DNA of 64,000 nucleotides. Source: Loxodes magnus. Its lineage: Eukaryota > Ciliophora > Karyorelictea > Loxodida > Loxodidae. The stretch covers positions 237,706 through 301,705 of the forward strand of contig CAMPDV010000379.1 in the NCBI GenBank assembly GCA_946699065.1, given 5' to 3'. Below, piece after piece: positions 1 to 12,997 of the stretch (positions are counted from its first letter, which is position 1; each line of letters opens with the position of its first letter). The position numbers were made by a program, and so were the translations under genes. Under the pieces are notes generated by a model. It was not told where the DNA came from, ran no database searches, and was given only the letters and a program-made list of their open reading frames with translations.

Positions 1-260
1 GTGCACTTTTATTTACAAGCTGGACATTTGTCATCTTTTGCTAGCAAGGTATTAATGCAACCTTAGCAATATAATTAATCGCACTGTATGCATTCAACTG
101 GTTCAACAACCAGCAAAGTGCATATAGCGCATAAAAATTATTATAGAGCACCTTAATCTAAAGAATGTGCACTTTAGATAAGACTTTTCGCTGTTTCTTA
201 GTTTATGTTTAGTAGCTCTTAATATTACTTCTAAAGATCCTGAAGGCGTTACTCCACCAT
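1..260 (-). CDS. RING-like zinc-finger protein, N-terminal part (cut by window edge)
   Basis: The frame starts with ATG at 258-260 on the minus strand and is open to the window edge, so only about 86 N-terminal residues are visible. After a helical, Gln-rich stretch of about 50 residues comes a Cys-rich block (FLCAIC, then VECIQCDQLYCQGCI, then DDKCPACKQKC). The CxxC pairs and the CxxC-type closing CPAC are typical of RING or RING-like fingers of E3 ubiquitin ligases. All TAA/TAG codons in it must be read as Gln. RING family membership is inferred from Cys spacing; the substrate is unknown and the rest of the protein is outside the window. A TRAF-type finger is an alternative. Confidence 0.6.
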
Positions 261-925
261 TTTTAGGGTTCAGAAAGTAAAAATGTATTACATAATACTA
301 ACTTCCTTAAAAAATAGACATTTAAACTAGAATACTCATATAGAATATTTATAGTTTAAGATACTTGAATATTATAAGACTCTATACCAATAAGAGTTTC
401 TTTATAATCGGGTATAGTAGCATTGATTAATAAGTAACGTAAAACAAAGGATTAAAAAGGTAAATGGTAATGTAATTATTGTAAATCTAATTTAAGAATT
501 ACGAGATAGCAAATAATATTGCTATTTTATATACTTGATCTAAGTTCTAAAGAGCAAGCTTAATGTTTTAAGTTTGGGATTATTAATTTCTAGTTTATCT
601 TGACTTGTTTAATTATTATATTTTAGTCCTCCAATATTGTTCCCTTGATTTAAATCAATTGTAGTTTAAATAAAAGATTGATTAAAGATCTTTTTAATAG
701 ATAACCAGACTGTTCTTATTTTTATCTTTTTTATATTTTAGGGTGGCTGATATATAAGGAAGAAAAGCTAAGAGTGTGCTTATTTAGAATAGATAAGCTA
801 AATATCCCTTTCTTCTTCAAATTAAATAGAGAAACTTATAAATAATTATACAATACCACTAAAAGCTAAACTTCCTTTCTATAAGGCTAATATATTTTTA
901 ATAGGATAAGAATAAATTATTATAG
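261..925. other. AT-rich spacer
   Basis: Divergent intergenic region between the RING-like gene and the FMO-like gene. I see no convincing reading frame, RNA gene or repeat in it. Confidence 0.5.
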
Positions 926-2237
926 ATGTAGCCTAATTATTACTTTAAGCTTGTTATTATTGGAGCAGGTCCTTCTGTATTGCTATCTTTCAAATATATT
1001 AAAGAGCATTCCTCTGTTATCTGCTTTGAAGCTAATAATGCTTTAGGTCTACTCTTAACAGAAGAAAATGATCCTGATCTTTAAATTGACTGCTATTATC
1101 GCTTATAAGGTAATTTACTTAGTTCTCTATATGAAAATCTTAAAAGCAAGCTTCCTAAATTCTTAATGTAGTGAAATAATATTTTGCTTGAAAATAAAGA
1201 AATTTTAATTCTTTATCTGCAGCTTAGGAATTTCTGGACTATAGAACATATATGCTAAAAATTTTGGCCTTTCAAAGAAATCTAATTTAACTCTTTAGTA
1301 ACAGAAGTGATTTCTATTAAAAATTTGACCTAGCAAAAGTTTACTGAATTGCCTTAAATATCTAAGGTTTTGGTAGTATCTAGTAATAAGATCTTTTAAA
1401 CTACTAGTTTTTGATATTAGTATAAAATACTTTGACAAAAGAAATTAGGTTTTATACCTCTAATTTTGTTATCGTATATAACGGACACTTTTCTAAGCCT
1501 TTTATTCCTTTAATTTAAGGTGCTGATTAGTATACAGGTAGAACACTCCATTCCCATATTTTAGAACTCCTAATGATTAACTAGTCAGTATTTATTATAG
1601 GAAAAAGGCTTTCAGCTATTGATATAGCTAAAAGATTTAGTTAATCAGATTTGCAGATAAAAGTATACATTCAAGCTTTGAATAACGAAGCCCTTACTAA
1701 GAGTAATAAAATCAGCTTTGTAAAGAAAATAAAGCAAACAGGACCTGAGAATTAAGTGACCTTTGTGGATAAACAATAGAATTAGATGTAATGATGTATG
1801 CAACTGGATATCAATTAAGTTTGCCTTTCATAAAAGAAGATTAAAACTTAGCCAAAATTAGCTAAGGCTCAAATGGCAAATATATGCAACCTTTGCTTAA
1901 TAAAATGTTTTGTATAAGCAAACCTAACCTTGTTTTTATTGGGCTTACAAATGAACTCCTTTAATCTAAACTAAATTAGAATGATAAAAGTTGCTTCTAG
2001 TTTTATTTAGGGTATTATAAAACTCCCTAGCGAGATGATAAATTTGCTGAGTATTGAAGAGTAAAACTTACTGTAAAAAGGTGTGAAAATGAAAAAATTC
2101 TTAATATTTGTGGAATATTGGATACTATGACTATCTAGCTATCTTAGCTTCAATAAAAGATGATGAAGAATAGGCAAATTTCTTCAAACAGTTATAGCAT
2201 ATAGTGTAAAAAGCGTGACAAAATAGTTATTTAATGA
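926..2237 (+). pseudogene. Flavin-containing monooxygenase-like gene, degraded
   Basis: The translated product resembles FMO-type flavoprotein monooxygenases, which use FAD and NADPH to oxygenate N or S atoms. Near the N-terminus is an FAD Rossmann motif, KLVIIGAGPSVL, followed by an acidic strand end (CFEANNALG). Further on are NFVIVYNGHFSKPFIP, a second nucleotide-binding segment (FIIGKRLSAIDIAKRF), and the C-terminal MMYATGYQLSLPFI block. Two breaks interrupt the frame: one near 1345-1361 that a 17-nt GT...AG intron could explain, and one near 1775 that looks like a single missing base. The third Gly of the FAD GxGxxG motif is Val, and the NADPH motif has Arg for Gly. A stop TGA follows at 2235. 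I read it as a decayed FMO; a divergent active enzyme is less likely. Confidence 0.6.
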
Positions 2238-5200
2238 TGAAAGCTTAGAAGTCAGAATATCAAATTAATCTATATAAGTAAATTACAAGTATAAACATAA
2301 TGAAAGTATCCTATTTTCAGCTATAAGAAAATAAAGAACGTTTTTACTAAATAAAATAGCATTTATAAGCTATCCATTTATATTCCCAACAAGCAAATCA
2401 ATCTTTAGACATTATCTGATTCAATTATAACGATAAATTGCTTTATTTCATAAATTAGACTAACTTTCAATAAGTTAAATATCTATAGAATAGAATCAAA
2501 TAAAATAAAATCAATTACTAGCCTTAATAATGAAAGTCTATTATGTTATTTAATATAATCATTATTTCACTTTATAGCACTAATCTTTTGTTCAAACTGA
2601 ATATAAAATTACCTACATTAAATATAAACAGCTAGAGTAAAGGAATTATTGGAGTAAAATCAAAATGTTTGTTATTAAATGCTTAAAAAATTAAAGTTTC
2701 ATAAACATAAATCAATAATTACCCTACTAAATATAAACAGTTCGAAAACATATCTTGTACATTTTAGTTATATTAACTCTTTACTTGAAGGAATGCAATA
2801 GTAAGTACTTAGAATCAAATTTACTTAGTATTTGCTATAGAGAATAATTAGCAATTAGATATAGACTCAATATAGTATATGCAAGCATGATCTAGATATA
2901 TTAATTAGTTTATGAAATTTAAATATTTACTTAGTTTATGGTTAAGGAAATGAAGGCTTTCTGCTTAACTTTATGATATTTACTTGTTATTCATTTATAT
3001 ACTGCTAGTTTTCTTATGTTGCCAACTAAGTTAATAATTGCTCAATTATCTTCAAGATTGAAAGGATATTAATATAATACGTTAGCTCTGATTATTATTT
3101 ACCTATCAAAGTAATGTCTATCAACATCTAGATGAGTCGCTTATTATATATTGGTAAAAATATTACATAAAGATGAGACAACACTGAATTATTAAACTGC
3201 TAATCAAAAGAAATAAATAGCATAATTAAAATAACACTCTTAAATTAATTCCCTGCAGCGCTTAATTTATACCAAAGTCTAAAGCTAACATTTAAACCTT
3301 TTATCCAATTCTTAAATAGAGTCTTAATCTAAATATTGCTCTCTATATTTCTGGCTACTTTGCAAGTAAGCTTTCTATTGAAGTTAAATTATAATAGATT
3401 GGCTATTTACGTTTGACTAATCTAGTTATTAGTATTATACTCTCTCTTTCTAACTGAGATATCAATTTTATTACATTTATTTGTTGCTGCTATAGTTTGA
3501 AATAGTGACTTTAAAGAAATAATAAGTTCTTATCCTATATAAGCATTGCTAGATAACTTTAGGATATTGACTAAACTAACTCCATAGTAAACCCAGTTAA
3601 CTAATCTTTTTACTTTTACAATCTAACTTAAATGCAGAACTTTAAGACTGGAGATACTAATTAAATCCCTTGTAAATAAGAATTTTTTTAAATACTTAGA
3701 TTAAATCTAATTCTAAGTAGAGAAATTAGCTAAATCTTAATCTCAATTAGCATGAAATAACTTATTAAGTTGATAAATATAATTGACTAAGTAAAGTCCA
3801 TTACCCTTAATATCATTTAATAAGCTAGTTATTCTTTACATCTAATAGTTTAACTTAAGTTTCTAGTATATTTGAATCCCTCAATAAAAATTTGTAACTC
3901 TTATTTTAACTTCAATGCTTAGCGTATTTTTCTTGCTATGCTTATATCCTTTATATTGCTTCATCCTTTTATACCAAATTATTATTATATTTAGTATAGA
4001 TATTAAGCAGCTAGATTTTAGTACAGAGTATATGTTTACGTAATATTGGACTATTATATCTGACTAACACTTCTTAGAATGATGTTTCACTAAGAATTCT
4101 AAAATTATCTCCTTTTATTAAGGATAAATTATTATAATATTAACACTTAGCAAGGAATGATAGTAGTAGCTAGAATAGCGCTAATCCACCTATTCCACTT
4201 ATAATTTAAGTTTATTAGCAAGGCAATTTTCTCAGAATAGTTCAAAAGCAATATAAGAATAAAGTAGCAAAATAATTTCTTATTAGAGGAAAATAAAGAA
4301 TCCTTATAAACTAATTCTATCCATTAAATCATAAATGAATAAAAGAGAAACTACCTACAAGCAGATAGATTATATTCTTATTAGTAACCACTACAAAAGT
4401 TAAGTTACAGATAAGATTCCCAAACCTATTTTATAAGCAAATTTAAACATACAGCAGATATTCATTTATCACTTTAAAATTAAGATATTACCTTTAACTT
4501 AATTTAACTTTTTAACTCATTCATTATTGAGTCTTAGCACTAGAAAATAGATTTAGCTACATACAGTTCATTCTTCAGTTTATGCATAGAAGAGAAAGAT
4601 GAGTTTTAGAACAATAAGTAAGTAAGTTACTGTATGTCTAGCTTGTTAGAGTTATAAGAAAAAGGACTTAATGTTACAGATAAAGGATTAATATTGCTAA
4701 TTTTATTTATTTCTAATAGTGCTTGGTAATATAAATAAAGCTATTGAAACAAAATATAAGCTTAGCAAAGAAAAGTATTCAAAACTTATAAAATTAGTAA
4801 GTAAATCCCTTGAGGGATACCCTTTAGATTCTTACTCCTCCATCTTTAATCTAGCTCCAATTTAAATATTAAATTCCAGTTAGCAACTAAAAAAGGATAA
4901 AAATATATAAAGATAAGCCAAATGAATAAAAGGATATTTTAGGAAACTAGCGTTGCTATTACACTTAAATAGACTATATTTTTTAACAAACATTGATTAG
5001 GGTTATCAAATTTAAAGCTTCAAATGCTTTGTAAATCAAAGTCAAAGCATTTATCATTAAGAGCTATTCACATTTCTTACTCATCATTTTTAAACTATGA
5101 TATTTCTTAGTTAAAAATGAGTCTTCTAGCGACTATTTTAGCCCTGCTTATGTGCTTTAGTATTGAAATATTAATATGTATTTGTTATGTAAGAAATAAG

Positions 5201-6124
5201 GAAATTGGGTATAATTAGGTTATAAATGATTTTGATTATTGTATAGATTTATAATAATATATGATGATATTCCATAGAAAAAATATCAAGAGAGCTTAAA
5301 AAATATCACAAAGCATTGTTATGCTTTAAAAGATAATATTTTAGAACTTTAGAGGAGAACGATTTATTAAATAAATCAGCAGATAAAAAGAAATTGATTA
5401 GTTACTAAGTTAAATTTAAAGAAATAAATTAAGCAAATAGCTCTTAAGGACATAAAAGAGTATCAGTCTCGTTTAATTAAGCAGTTCTAAAATTGTTGAA
5501 GAACATTGAAAAACATAAGACTAATTAATTCAGCTAAAATTACTAAAAAGTTTAACATTTAATTTTTAAGTTAATTAAGTGTGATTTATTCTATTTTCAG
5601 CAAACTGAAATCACCTAAAATAATTAAAATTAACTTTATTAAAATTGGATTTTTATATCTTTAATGTTGATTCATGTAATAATCCAAGTAAACGCCAACA
5701 AAATAATACAAAAAGTAAATACTTTTTAAATAACCTCTTTCAATAATTTAATTGCTTGATAGAATTAAAGTCATTGCCTTTAAGTTAATTCTCAAATAAT
5801 AATTCAGTTTAAAAGTTAAAATTGAATTTTGCCTTCTTTTACTTCTAAAAAGTAATAAATCAGTAAATTTGAAATTAAACTAATTTAAATATTATCAAGC
5901 TAAAGGAAGTGAAATGATTACCTGTCGTCTGATAATATTTGTTTAATTTTATAATAAACAGCCTCTTTGAAGTTTTGCTTATTAACTGAAGAAAAGTTTG
6001 TAAGGATGGGAATTATTTTTGTAATATATGGCTTAAGTGTTAAATTAAATAAATAATTATATTGATTGGTATTATTAGCAAGAGCATATTTGCAAATAGA
6101 CTTTTCATATTTTCTTAATAAAAA
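2238..6124. other. Long AT-rich region without a recognisable gene
   Basis: About 3.9 kb. With TGA as the only possible stop, several stretches stay open for more than 100 codons (for example around 3860-4330), but this is expected by chance in such AT-rich DNA and I recognise no domain. It may contain eroded coding sequence. Confidence 0.4.
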
Positions 6125-9100
6125 ATGCAGAAATTTTCATGAAGTAATTTTCTAGAGAAGGCTAAATCACTTTACTCTCTTGATCTCATTCTTAGCAAGG
6201 AAGTTTCACAAATTGCTGCTATTTAAATTCTGATTCTCACTTACCTTCAATTTTTTAGTTATCACTTAGATCCTCGATTTATCCAAGGAAAAGTTAGCAG
6301 TTTTTTGGTGATTTTCAGAATTGGAGCGAATGAGGATTTTGTAATATGAAGATACGCAGTAGCATCTTTAGTAGTAATTTTGCATTTAATTCTTTATATA
6401 AAAGAATGGAAGAATAAGTTTGTTGCATGATTAAAGTAATTCATATTGAAATGGTTATGCTGATTGATAATACCCCTCATAACTGAATGACTCCTATAAT
6501 CTATGAAAATTATAGAAGATAATTTTATAATATCCATAGTTCTTCTCATAGTAGGAGGAATTTTCATTCTGTAAGCAATCTAATATAGTTTATCAGCAAT
6601 TTCGGTATTCTTCTGCATTTCTTACTACAAATACTTATCATACAACATATTAGACTATCTATCTATGTAAGGATTAATTTAGATGCGAATTGAATTTTAT
6701 GAATTTATTATGGTTCACACTGGAAAGGTAAATAATAGTGTTGATCAATGTTCTAGAGCACTATGCAACATTGAATTATATATCCCTTATTTCTGCTTTC
6801 TTTCAGAACTATTTCTTAATGAAAAGATCTATTTTCTACGATAATCTAATAGACAGAACTTTCTCCATGCTTAACATAGTTAGAATCAACTTCATCATTT
6901 GCGTTATATTATACCATGATTTCTACTTTGATGTTTTCACTGTAGTCATTTTATTCGTCTTTCTCTTTCTAGTTGTATAAGTGAATACGATGATTAGAAC
7001 GAAGATCTACTTAAATCAGACTATGTAGAGAAATCTGAGTCTTAAATAGGCAATAAATGTGTATCTTCAGTTCAAAAATATGATAAACAGCAAGGACTAA
7101 ATTGAAGTATTGACTTTTAAAGGAATAGTGTGCTTATACCAGAAAGACTAGAAAGTAGATAAGCATGAGCTGCTTATAAAGCTACTTTAGGATATGTAGA
7201 GGTAAATGGAAGAAAACTCTATTTTTTCAGGAAGCTTGTACTTAGAAATAGCTAGAATTTTCTTTTATGGGAAAAATAATATTCAGAAGGCTCTAATCAA
7301 CATAATTAAGGCTGAAAAGCTACAGCTTAACTTCATTTAGCGCTATTAAATAGGAATTCTTAAGGGGATAATTCATAAGACTCTATTAAATAAGAGAAAC
7401 GACATTATTCAAGAGTCACTTCATAATTATCAAGAGTATCTTGGAACTTCTTTGTTTGGCTAAGAGCTGGCAGATCCTTTACTCATTATTCATTTCGAAG
7501 AGCAATTAGAATAGCTGAGAATAAAATTGTATAACTGCTAATATACTTTTAGAGAGTTCTGGTTTTACCTTCTTTAAGTAAACTTGAGCTTATAAGAGTT
7601 TCTAATGAGATGCTTTGAGTGCTAGAAGTCAAAGAGTGAGTTTAAAAACAAGCTGAAAGAAATGTACAAAATGGCACCTAAAAACTCTCAAATATCAAAA
7701 ATCTACACAAATTACTTGAGTATCATAAACCAAGATGAGTTCAAAGCCAGATAAGAGAAGTAAAGGATATCTCATTTTTGGTCAGAAGTCCAGAGAACGA
7801 AATAAAAAATGATGCATATCAAAACTTTCAACTACCTATATAGTGATGAAACTGTAGTCTTTAGAGTGAGTGCTGAGAAATAAAGATTAGGCTAGATATT
7901 GCAAGTGACAAAAAATGTTGAATAAGTATTTGGATATAACTATAAATGACTCCAAAATAAATGTGTTAAGTAATTAATGCCCAAGCTTGTTGCTGAGAAG
8001 CATTAGGAAAGACTAAACTAAATAACAAGAGATATAAAGTACTCTGGAAAGATTAACTATTTATATGCTCAAAATAGCAATAATTTCTTAATCCCAATAT
8101 AAAAAATTGCTTATTTACTACCAAATACACAAAATGATGAAGGTATAGAATTTATAGCCATAATTTAGAGTATTAAAGAGTAATCTAATACAGGAGTAAT
8201 TCTTATGGATGCTGATAAAAAAATTTGCGGCTTTTCTTAAAACATGACTAATTTAATCAATGAAGTTACAGCTAAAGAGTTAATGTAAAATGAAACAAGC
8301 ATCTACTGCTTAATTCCTGAAATTGCAATAAACTTTGAAGATTTTTTGGTTCCAACAGACACTTTATTTTTATCAGTTAAAGAAGAAAATTTATATCAAG
8401 TAAAATAATTTTTTGAGAAGAGTAGTTAAGATAAATAAAAGATTTAGGAAGCAATTAAATTGTTAACTGATAAAATATAGAGTGAAGAGAACTTTCAAAT
8501 CGCCAAAAAATCGAATGATATTGTTAAGTAAAAACAGAGAAGTTTAAGCACTTTAGGAGGAAGCGAAATCATAAGTAACGAATCTTTACGAGGTGTTGAT
8601 ACATAACAAAGTTCTGCTTTCTTATTTGAAATTTCAGCTTGTATATTATAAGTTTCAATTCAAGAAAAAAATATACAAGGCTTAAAGTATTATATTTTGC
8701 ATTTGTAACAAAATTCTAGTACTTCTTTAAAAAATAATCTCGCAGATAAATCGTACATGTCTGAAAAAAAAGCTTTCTCTTCTTAATACGTAAAAGATCC
8801 TAGTAATTACTCAGGAGAACATAATTACTAGTCTAGTATTTATTAATCTGATAGGCAGTAGTCCTAGAAAATTAAGCATTGCATGTCCAAGAAATAACTT
8901 CTAAGAGTACCCAAAGAAGTTACCATCTTGAAAGCTTTAGGAATTTTGCTATTTTTGGTTTTGCTTACTACGATTATTACTTACGCTGTAATAATCAATA
9001 TTTTAATTTCCTATTCATTTGATATCTGGGAGTTTTCAGGTGATTTAGCAAACATTATAATATAAATAAGATGACAAGGGAAAGCAACTCGTTACTTATC

Positions 9101-10925
9101 TTTGCTATCAGAAAACAAACTTGAGTTTTAGAGATGGGAAATTTAAGGAAAAACTAGAGATGAATTCGAGTAGGCACAGAGAAAAACACTTTATGATAGT
9201 ACTTTAGAAGCTTAAAAGCTATTGTAAACAGACTTATGCGATACTTCGTATCCTGATAAATACTAAAGCGATATTATGAAGATATGCTTTGGTGAGGTTT
9301 AAGTCCCTGATTTACATAATTTTTAAATAAAATTTCCAATGGATGTTTTTTAAGCATCTGATAAACTAAATGCCTACTGTCTATCAAAATGAGATGAACC
9401 ATTAGATGAAATGAGAATAGATGATCCAGAGACGAAATTTATTATTTATACTACTTACAATCCTCTTTTAAAGTACTTTAAGGAAGAGACTGAATACTAT
9501 TAATAACTAATCGATGATAAAACTCAACAAGCATATGATTAGTAGCTTGAAATAGGAATTATTACTTTGACTATCATTTCCTTATTCTGCCTTATAATTT
9601 TAATTTTCATGGTTTTAACTCTTAGGAAGATAAAGAAATCTGAGTAACAGGTGTTTCAAATTATTTTCAATATAAACAGAAAAACAAAATAAGATATGAT
9701 AGCTTCTTTTTAATGCTTAGATTGGAAAAGTAATGAAGAAAAATCCCAGTAAGATAATTAATAAAAAGTACAAGTTGAAGTTAATACACCTAATACTACA
9801 GAGCTGGTGATAAGTGAAGAAGAGGCAATAACAAGTGGTAGACTCATTTCTCAAAAATAAGAAGCTTTATCAGAAAAAAGTCCTGGTATCGAAAAGAAAA
9901 ATAAAAACGACCAAAAAAATAGCAAAAATAAAAAAGTGTTTACTGTTAAACCCGTCAAATAGAAGGATTCAAATAAAAGATCAGATTTTTGTTAATCACT
10001 AAAGGAAAATTTCCGATCTATACTTATATTAATTTTGGTTTGTGGAATTTGTTTGAGCTATTTGATATTAACATTTAAGACATTTGATAAATATCTAGGC
10101 GAAATAGTACAAAGGATTTAGTTCGTACAGTATATAGACACTCTTAGAGTTGATGTTGCTATAGCTTCGTCAATTTTAAGAGGATATGTTTCATTAAACG
10201 GAACTACCTACATTCTTGAAGAGAAAGATGAAGATGTAGCTAAGAGATGGGATACAGTTCTAAATAATGATCGTTCAAATGTATTAAAGCATTATTACGA
10301 ATATTAGGGCTCCTATAAATAGTACTTAGTTGATTTTTGGAAGAATTATTTTGAGCAGAATATGTGTAATTTCAAAGATTTTCAAAGTTAATAAGATAAG
10401 TGTGCAGAAATCGCTGATGGAGTAATGCTTAAAGGAGCGGATTTAGCTCATCTTAAAGAAACTGAGTTGTTCAAGGAAATTGTTGAAGGAAGTTCAAAGA
10501 ATCTTTATCAGTTTGAAGAATTAAATAACTGAATTAACGAAATTGATAATGCCTTTGCTATTTTAATAATTAAGGAAACTAATGAATATAAAGATGAAAT
10601 TGATCAGTACGTACTACATTTCACTCTTTGGTTCATCCTTTCCATTTCAATATTCCTTATCTTCTGGCTTTACTTCGTTAATAAAATAAAGGAGTAACTT
10701 TGGAGAGTAAGAACTCTTTTTAAGCTAATACCTCTGCCTCTTTTAGTTAAGATAAAAGATGCTTACAAGTACTTGACATCTGATGAAGTTTAAACAGCTA
10801 GCTGTAATATTTAATTATACATATTTTATCAATAAGGATCTTAATAAAAGTGTAGTGTATTAATACTTAGTTAAAACCATTTAGAGAGTTAGTTTTAACT
10901 TTGTAGTTTTTTTTTCGATTTATGA
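6125..10925 (+). CDS. TmcB-like giant membrane protein with PAS domain
   Basis: A protein of about 1594 residues after removing one 16-nt intron. The N-terminal ~280 residues are strongly hydrophobic with several membrane spans (one reads VFTVVILFVFLFLVV). A helical soluble region follows, then a PAS-like region around residues 560-700. More spans lie near residues 930-975, 1135-1160, 1290-1315 and 1490-1515. This architecture is typical of the TmcB-like PAS proteins expanded in ciliates, thought to be sensory or signalling membrane proteins; the function here is inferred. At least nine internal TGA codons are in frame, in contexts such as FSWSN, KWLQN, IRWQG, KWDEP and NNWIN, and must encode Trp. 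The stop TGA at 10923 is the first after the last span, but could also be read through, since the frame stays open beyond it. Confidence 0.75.
6667..6682 (+). other. 16-nt intron in the TmcB-like gene
   Basis: The 16 bases GTAAGGATTAATTTAG start with GT and end with AG. Removing them joins the frame of the first exon (ending DYLS) to the frame that encodes the following hydrophobic segment (LINVLEHYATLNYISL). Without removal each frame dies nearby. The 16-base length matches the ultrashort introns known from heterotrich ciliates. Confidence 0.65.
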
Positions 10926-12070
10926 TTAGTTTCTTTTTTGGTTCGCTAGATTAGTAATATTTAACTCTCTTTGCTTTATTATTATTTAATCTCTCTAATA
11001 TCCAACTTTTAAACCATAGAATCTAAAATCTAGCTTCGTTCTTCTGTATTAGATAGTTGTGCTTAATAAGCATTATTAATTATTATAATATCTACGTAAT
11101 TAAGGGATTATATGGTAACTAATTGGCTTTTCGAATATTAAATTCACACTATAAGAGTGATAATATATAGCCTATAGATCTATATTTTACTCAGTAATTG
11201 CTAAACATTTTAGAAAGACAAGAATAAAGCTTTCCTTCAGAATAATGTGATGCTTCTATTGGAAATATATCATGTTAGAAGAACTGTAGTCTGCTAGATG
11301 TAGAAGGTGATTAAGAATTTGCTTAAAGAAAGATTATTAGAAGTTAAGAAATTTCTACTTTAAGAGAAAGAAAATATAAAGTGCTTAATAATCTGTGTAA
11401 GGATCTCTCCCATCAAGTCTAATTATATCAAGCAAGTTATTTTAAAATCACCCAAAGTTGTCTATACCTATTTAGTTCCTCTTATATAGAAAGTTCAAAT
11501 TATGGATATATAGAATAATCTTTTGCTTAAGACCAATCACTTTTTTAAAATCAATGCCATAATTACAGTCTGATAATATAAGCAGCAAATCTTCCAATTT
11601 AAACATCTAAATCTCTTTATACTAATTAAATTAGTTCAATTAAACTGTTCCCTCAATCCAAATTACCTAATTTTTCGCTTTCCTCAGTGAAGAAAATTCT
11701 ATTTCAACAAACTTTTATAAAAAGGAATAATCTGAAAGGATTCAGCATTAAAATAGAAAAGTTTTTAGATTTATAACATGTAATAAAGTAGATAATGAAA
11801 GGATACTAAATAAGATCTTTCGAGAGATTAATAAGTATAAGAAAACAAATATAAATCATGTATATTCAATTAACATTTATGGTAACTATAGACAAAAATT
11901 ATTTTCTTATTTTCTTATCTCTAAGCTGTGAAATCAAATATTTCATATATATTATTCTAGATTTTCCCTTCTAATTCTTTTTTATTTTTCTAGATCATTG
12001 TTGGTCTTATCATTAAAGTATCTGCTAATAATTTAATCGTCGGAGTTCAATTAGAAAGGAAAGTTTTAGT
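10926..12070 (+). other. Open but unassigned stretch between two membrane-protein genes
   Basis: One frame, the same as that of the next gene, is free of TGA from about 10922 through 12070 and reads as a Ser/Gln-rich sequence (for example ISTLREREYKVLNNLCKDL). It may be the 5' part of the following gene, an unspliced continuation of the TmcB-like gene, or chance. I cannot choose a start in it. Confidence 0.35.
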
Positions 12071-12997
12071 ATGAAAAATAATTCTTAAGATGAGTCATAT
12101 TTTCTCGCTTAGTTAAGTAAATTTCTTTTCAATTGACAATAAGATTTTAAGCAAAAGTGAGCAATGAAGATAATTACTTATCAACCTGCTTTAATTAGTT
12201 ATTATCCCATAATATTAAAGGAAGGTTTAAATATAAAAAATAAAGTTTCAAAGTAATTGCAATAGATATTATATACCACTGTTATTATCTTATTTATTAT
12301 AAATTATAATGTAAGATGTTTATTACCAAACTCCAGTTGTTTATTAGCAGTTTTAAATTTCTTATTAATTTATAGCACTTTCCTTTTAATCTACTTATGG
12401 TATTATTTTATTATAAAGCTAACTAAATTAAGTTTAAAATAGTTATAAAGAGATATATAATACTCAGCTTTTTAGTCTTAGCTTCATGAAATTTATGAAG
12501 TATTAAGATAACTTACTAACGGTCTTTTATAGTACATTCTAATAGCTTAAGTAACAGCAGGATATCCATTTTGAGACAAATATATTTATTTGCAAAGTTC
12601 TCAACTCTTCATTTGCTATAAGCTGATTTATTTATTCTATCCAACTTGTTTAGTACAACTCTTATTTCTAGAACTAACAGATATACTAGTTAGAAGTTCA
12701 TCTTTTTACTTATTAGGAAATTTTTCAGATTATCTAATTCTTTTATTTAAAAAGCTTATCAAAGTAGTTTGTACAAACTCTTATCTAAAAAAACACAAAA
12801 TTAGAGTTAAAAATTACAAATCGGAAAAATTAAAAGTCTATAAGCAAGACTAAAATAGGGAAAAAGGTAGGTTTAAAGTAGGAGATTTCATATAAAATCT
12901 AAACTATAAAGATTAAAAATTATAACTAGATTGACTCAAAATATTGTTAATAAAGAAAGAAAATTTGTAAAATAAAAGGAGAAAATTAAGTTAATGA
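12071..12997 (+). CDS. Multi-pass membrane protein, unknown family
   Basis: A frame of 308 residues from ATG 12071 to TGA 12995. TGA codons at 12134 and 12158 lie in WQQDFKQKWAMKIITYQP, and further TGAs in GYPFWDKY and LDWLK; all fit Trp. Hydrophobic segments include ILYTTVIILFIINY, CLLAVLNFLLIYSTFLLIYL, a long stretch around LIYLFYPTCLVQLLFLEL and SDYLILLF, so four or more membrane spans are likely. The tail is basic and Lys-rich. It lies downstream of the TmcB-like gene on the same strand and could be related to it or be the end of a longer gene beginning upstream of 12071. I do not recognise the family. The start is the first ATG of the clearly protein-like part and is uncertain; an internal ATG at 12164 is an alternative. 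Confidence 0.5.

Noticed and set aside
100..125. A short palindrome around ctggttcaacaaccag
   Set aside because: It lies inside the RING-like coding region and is explained by codons; no sign of a separate element.
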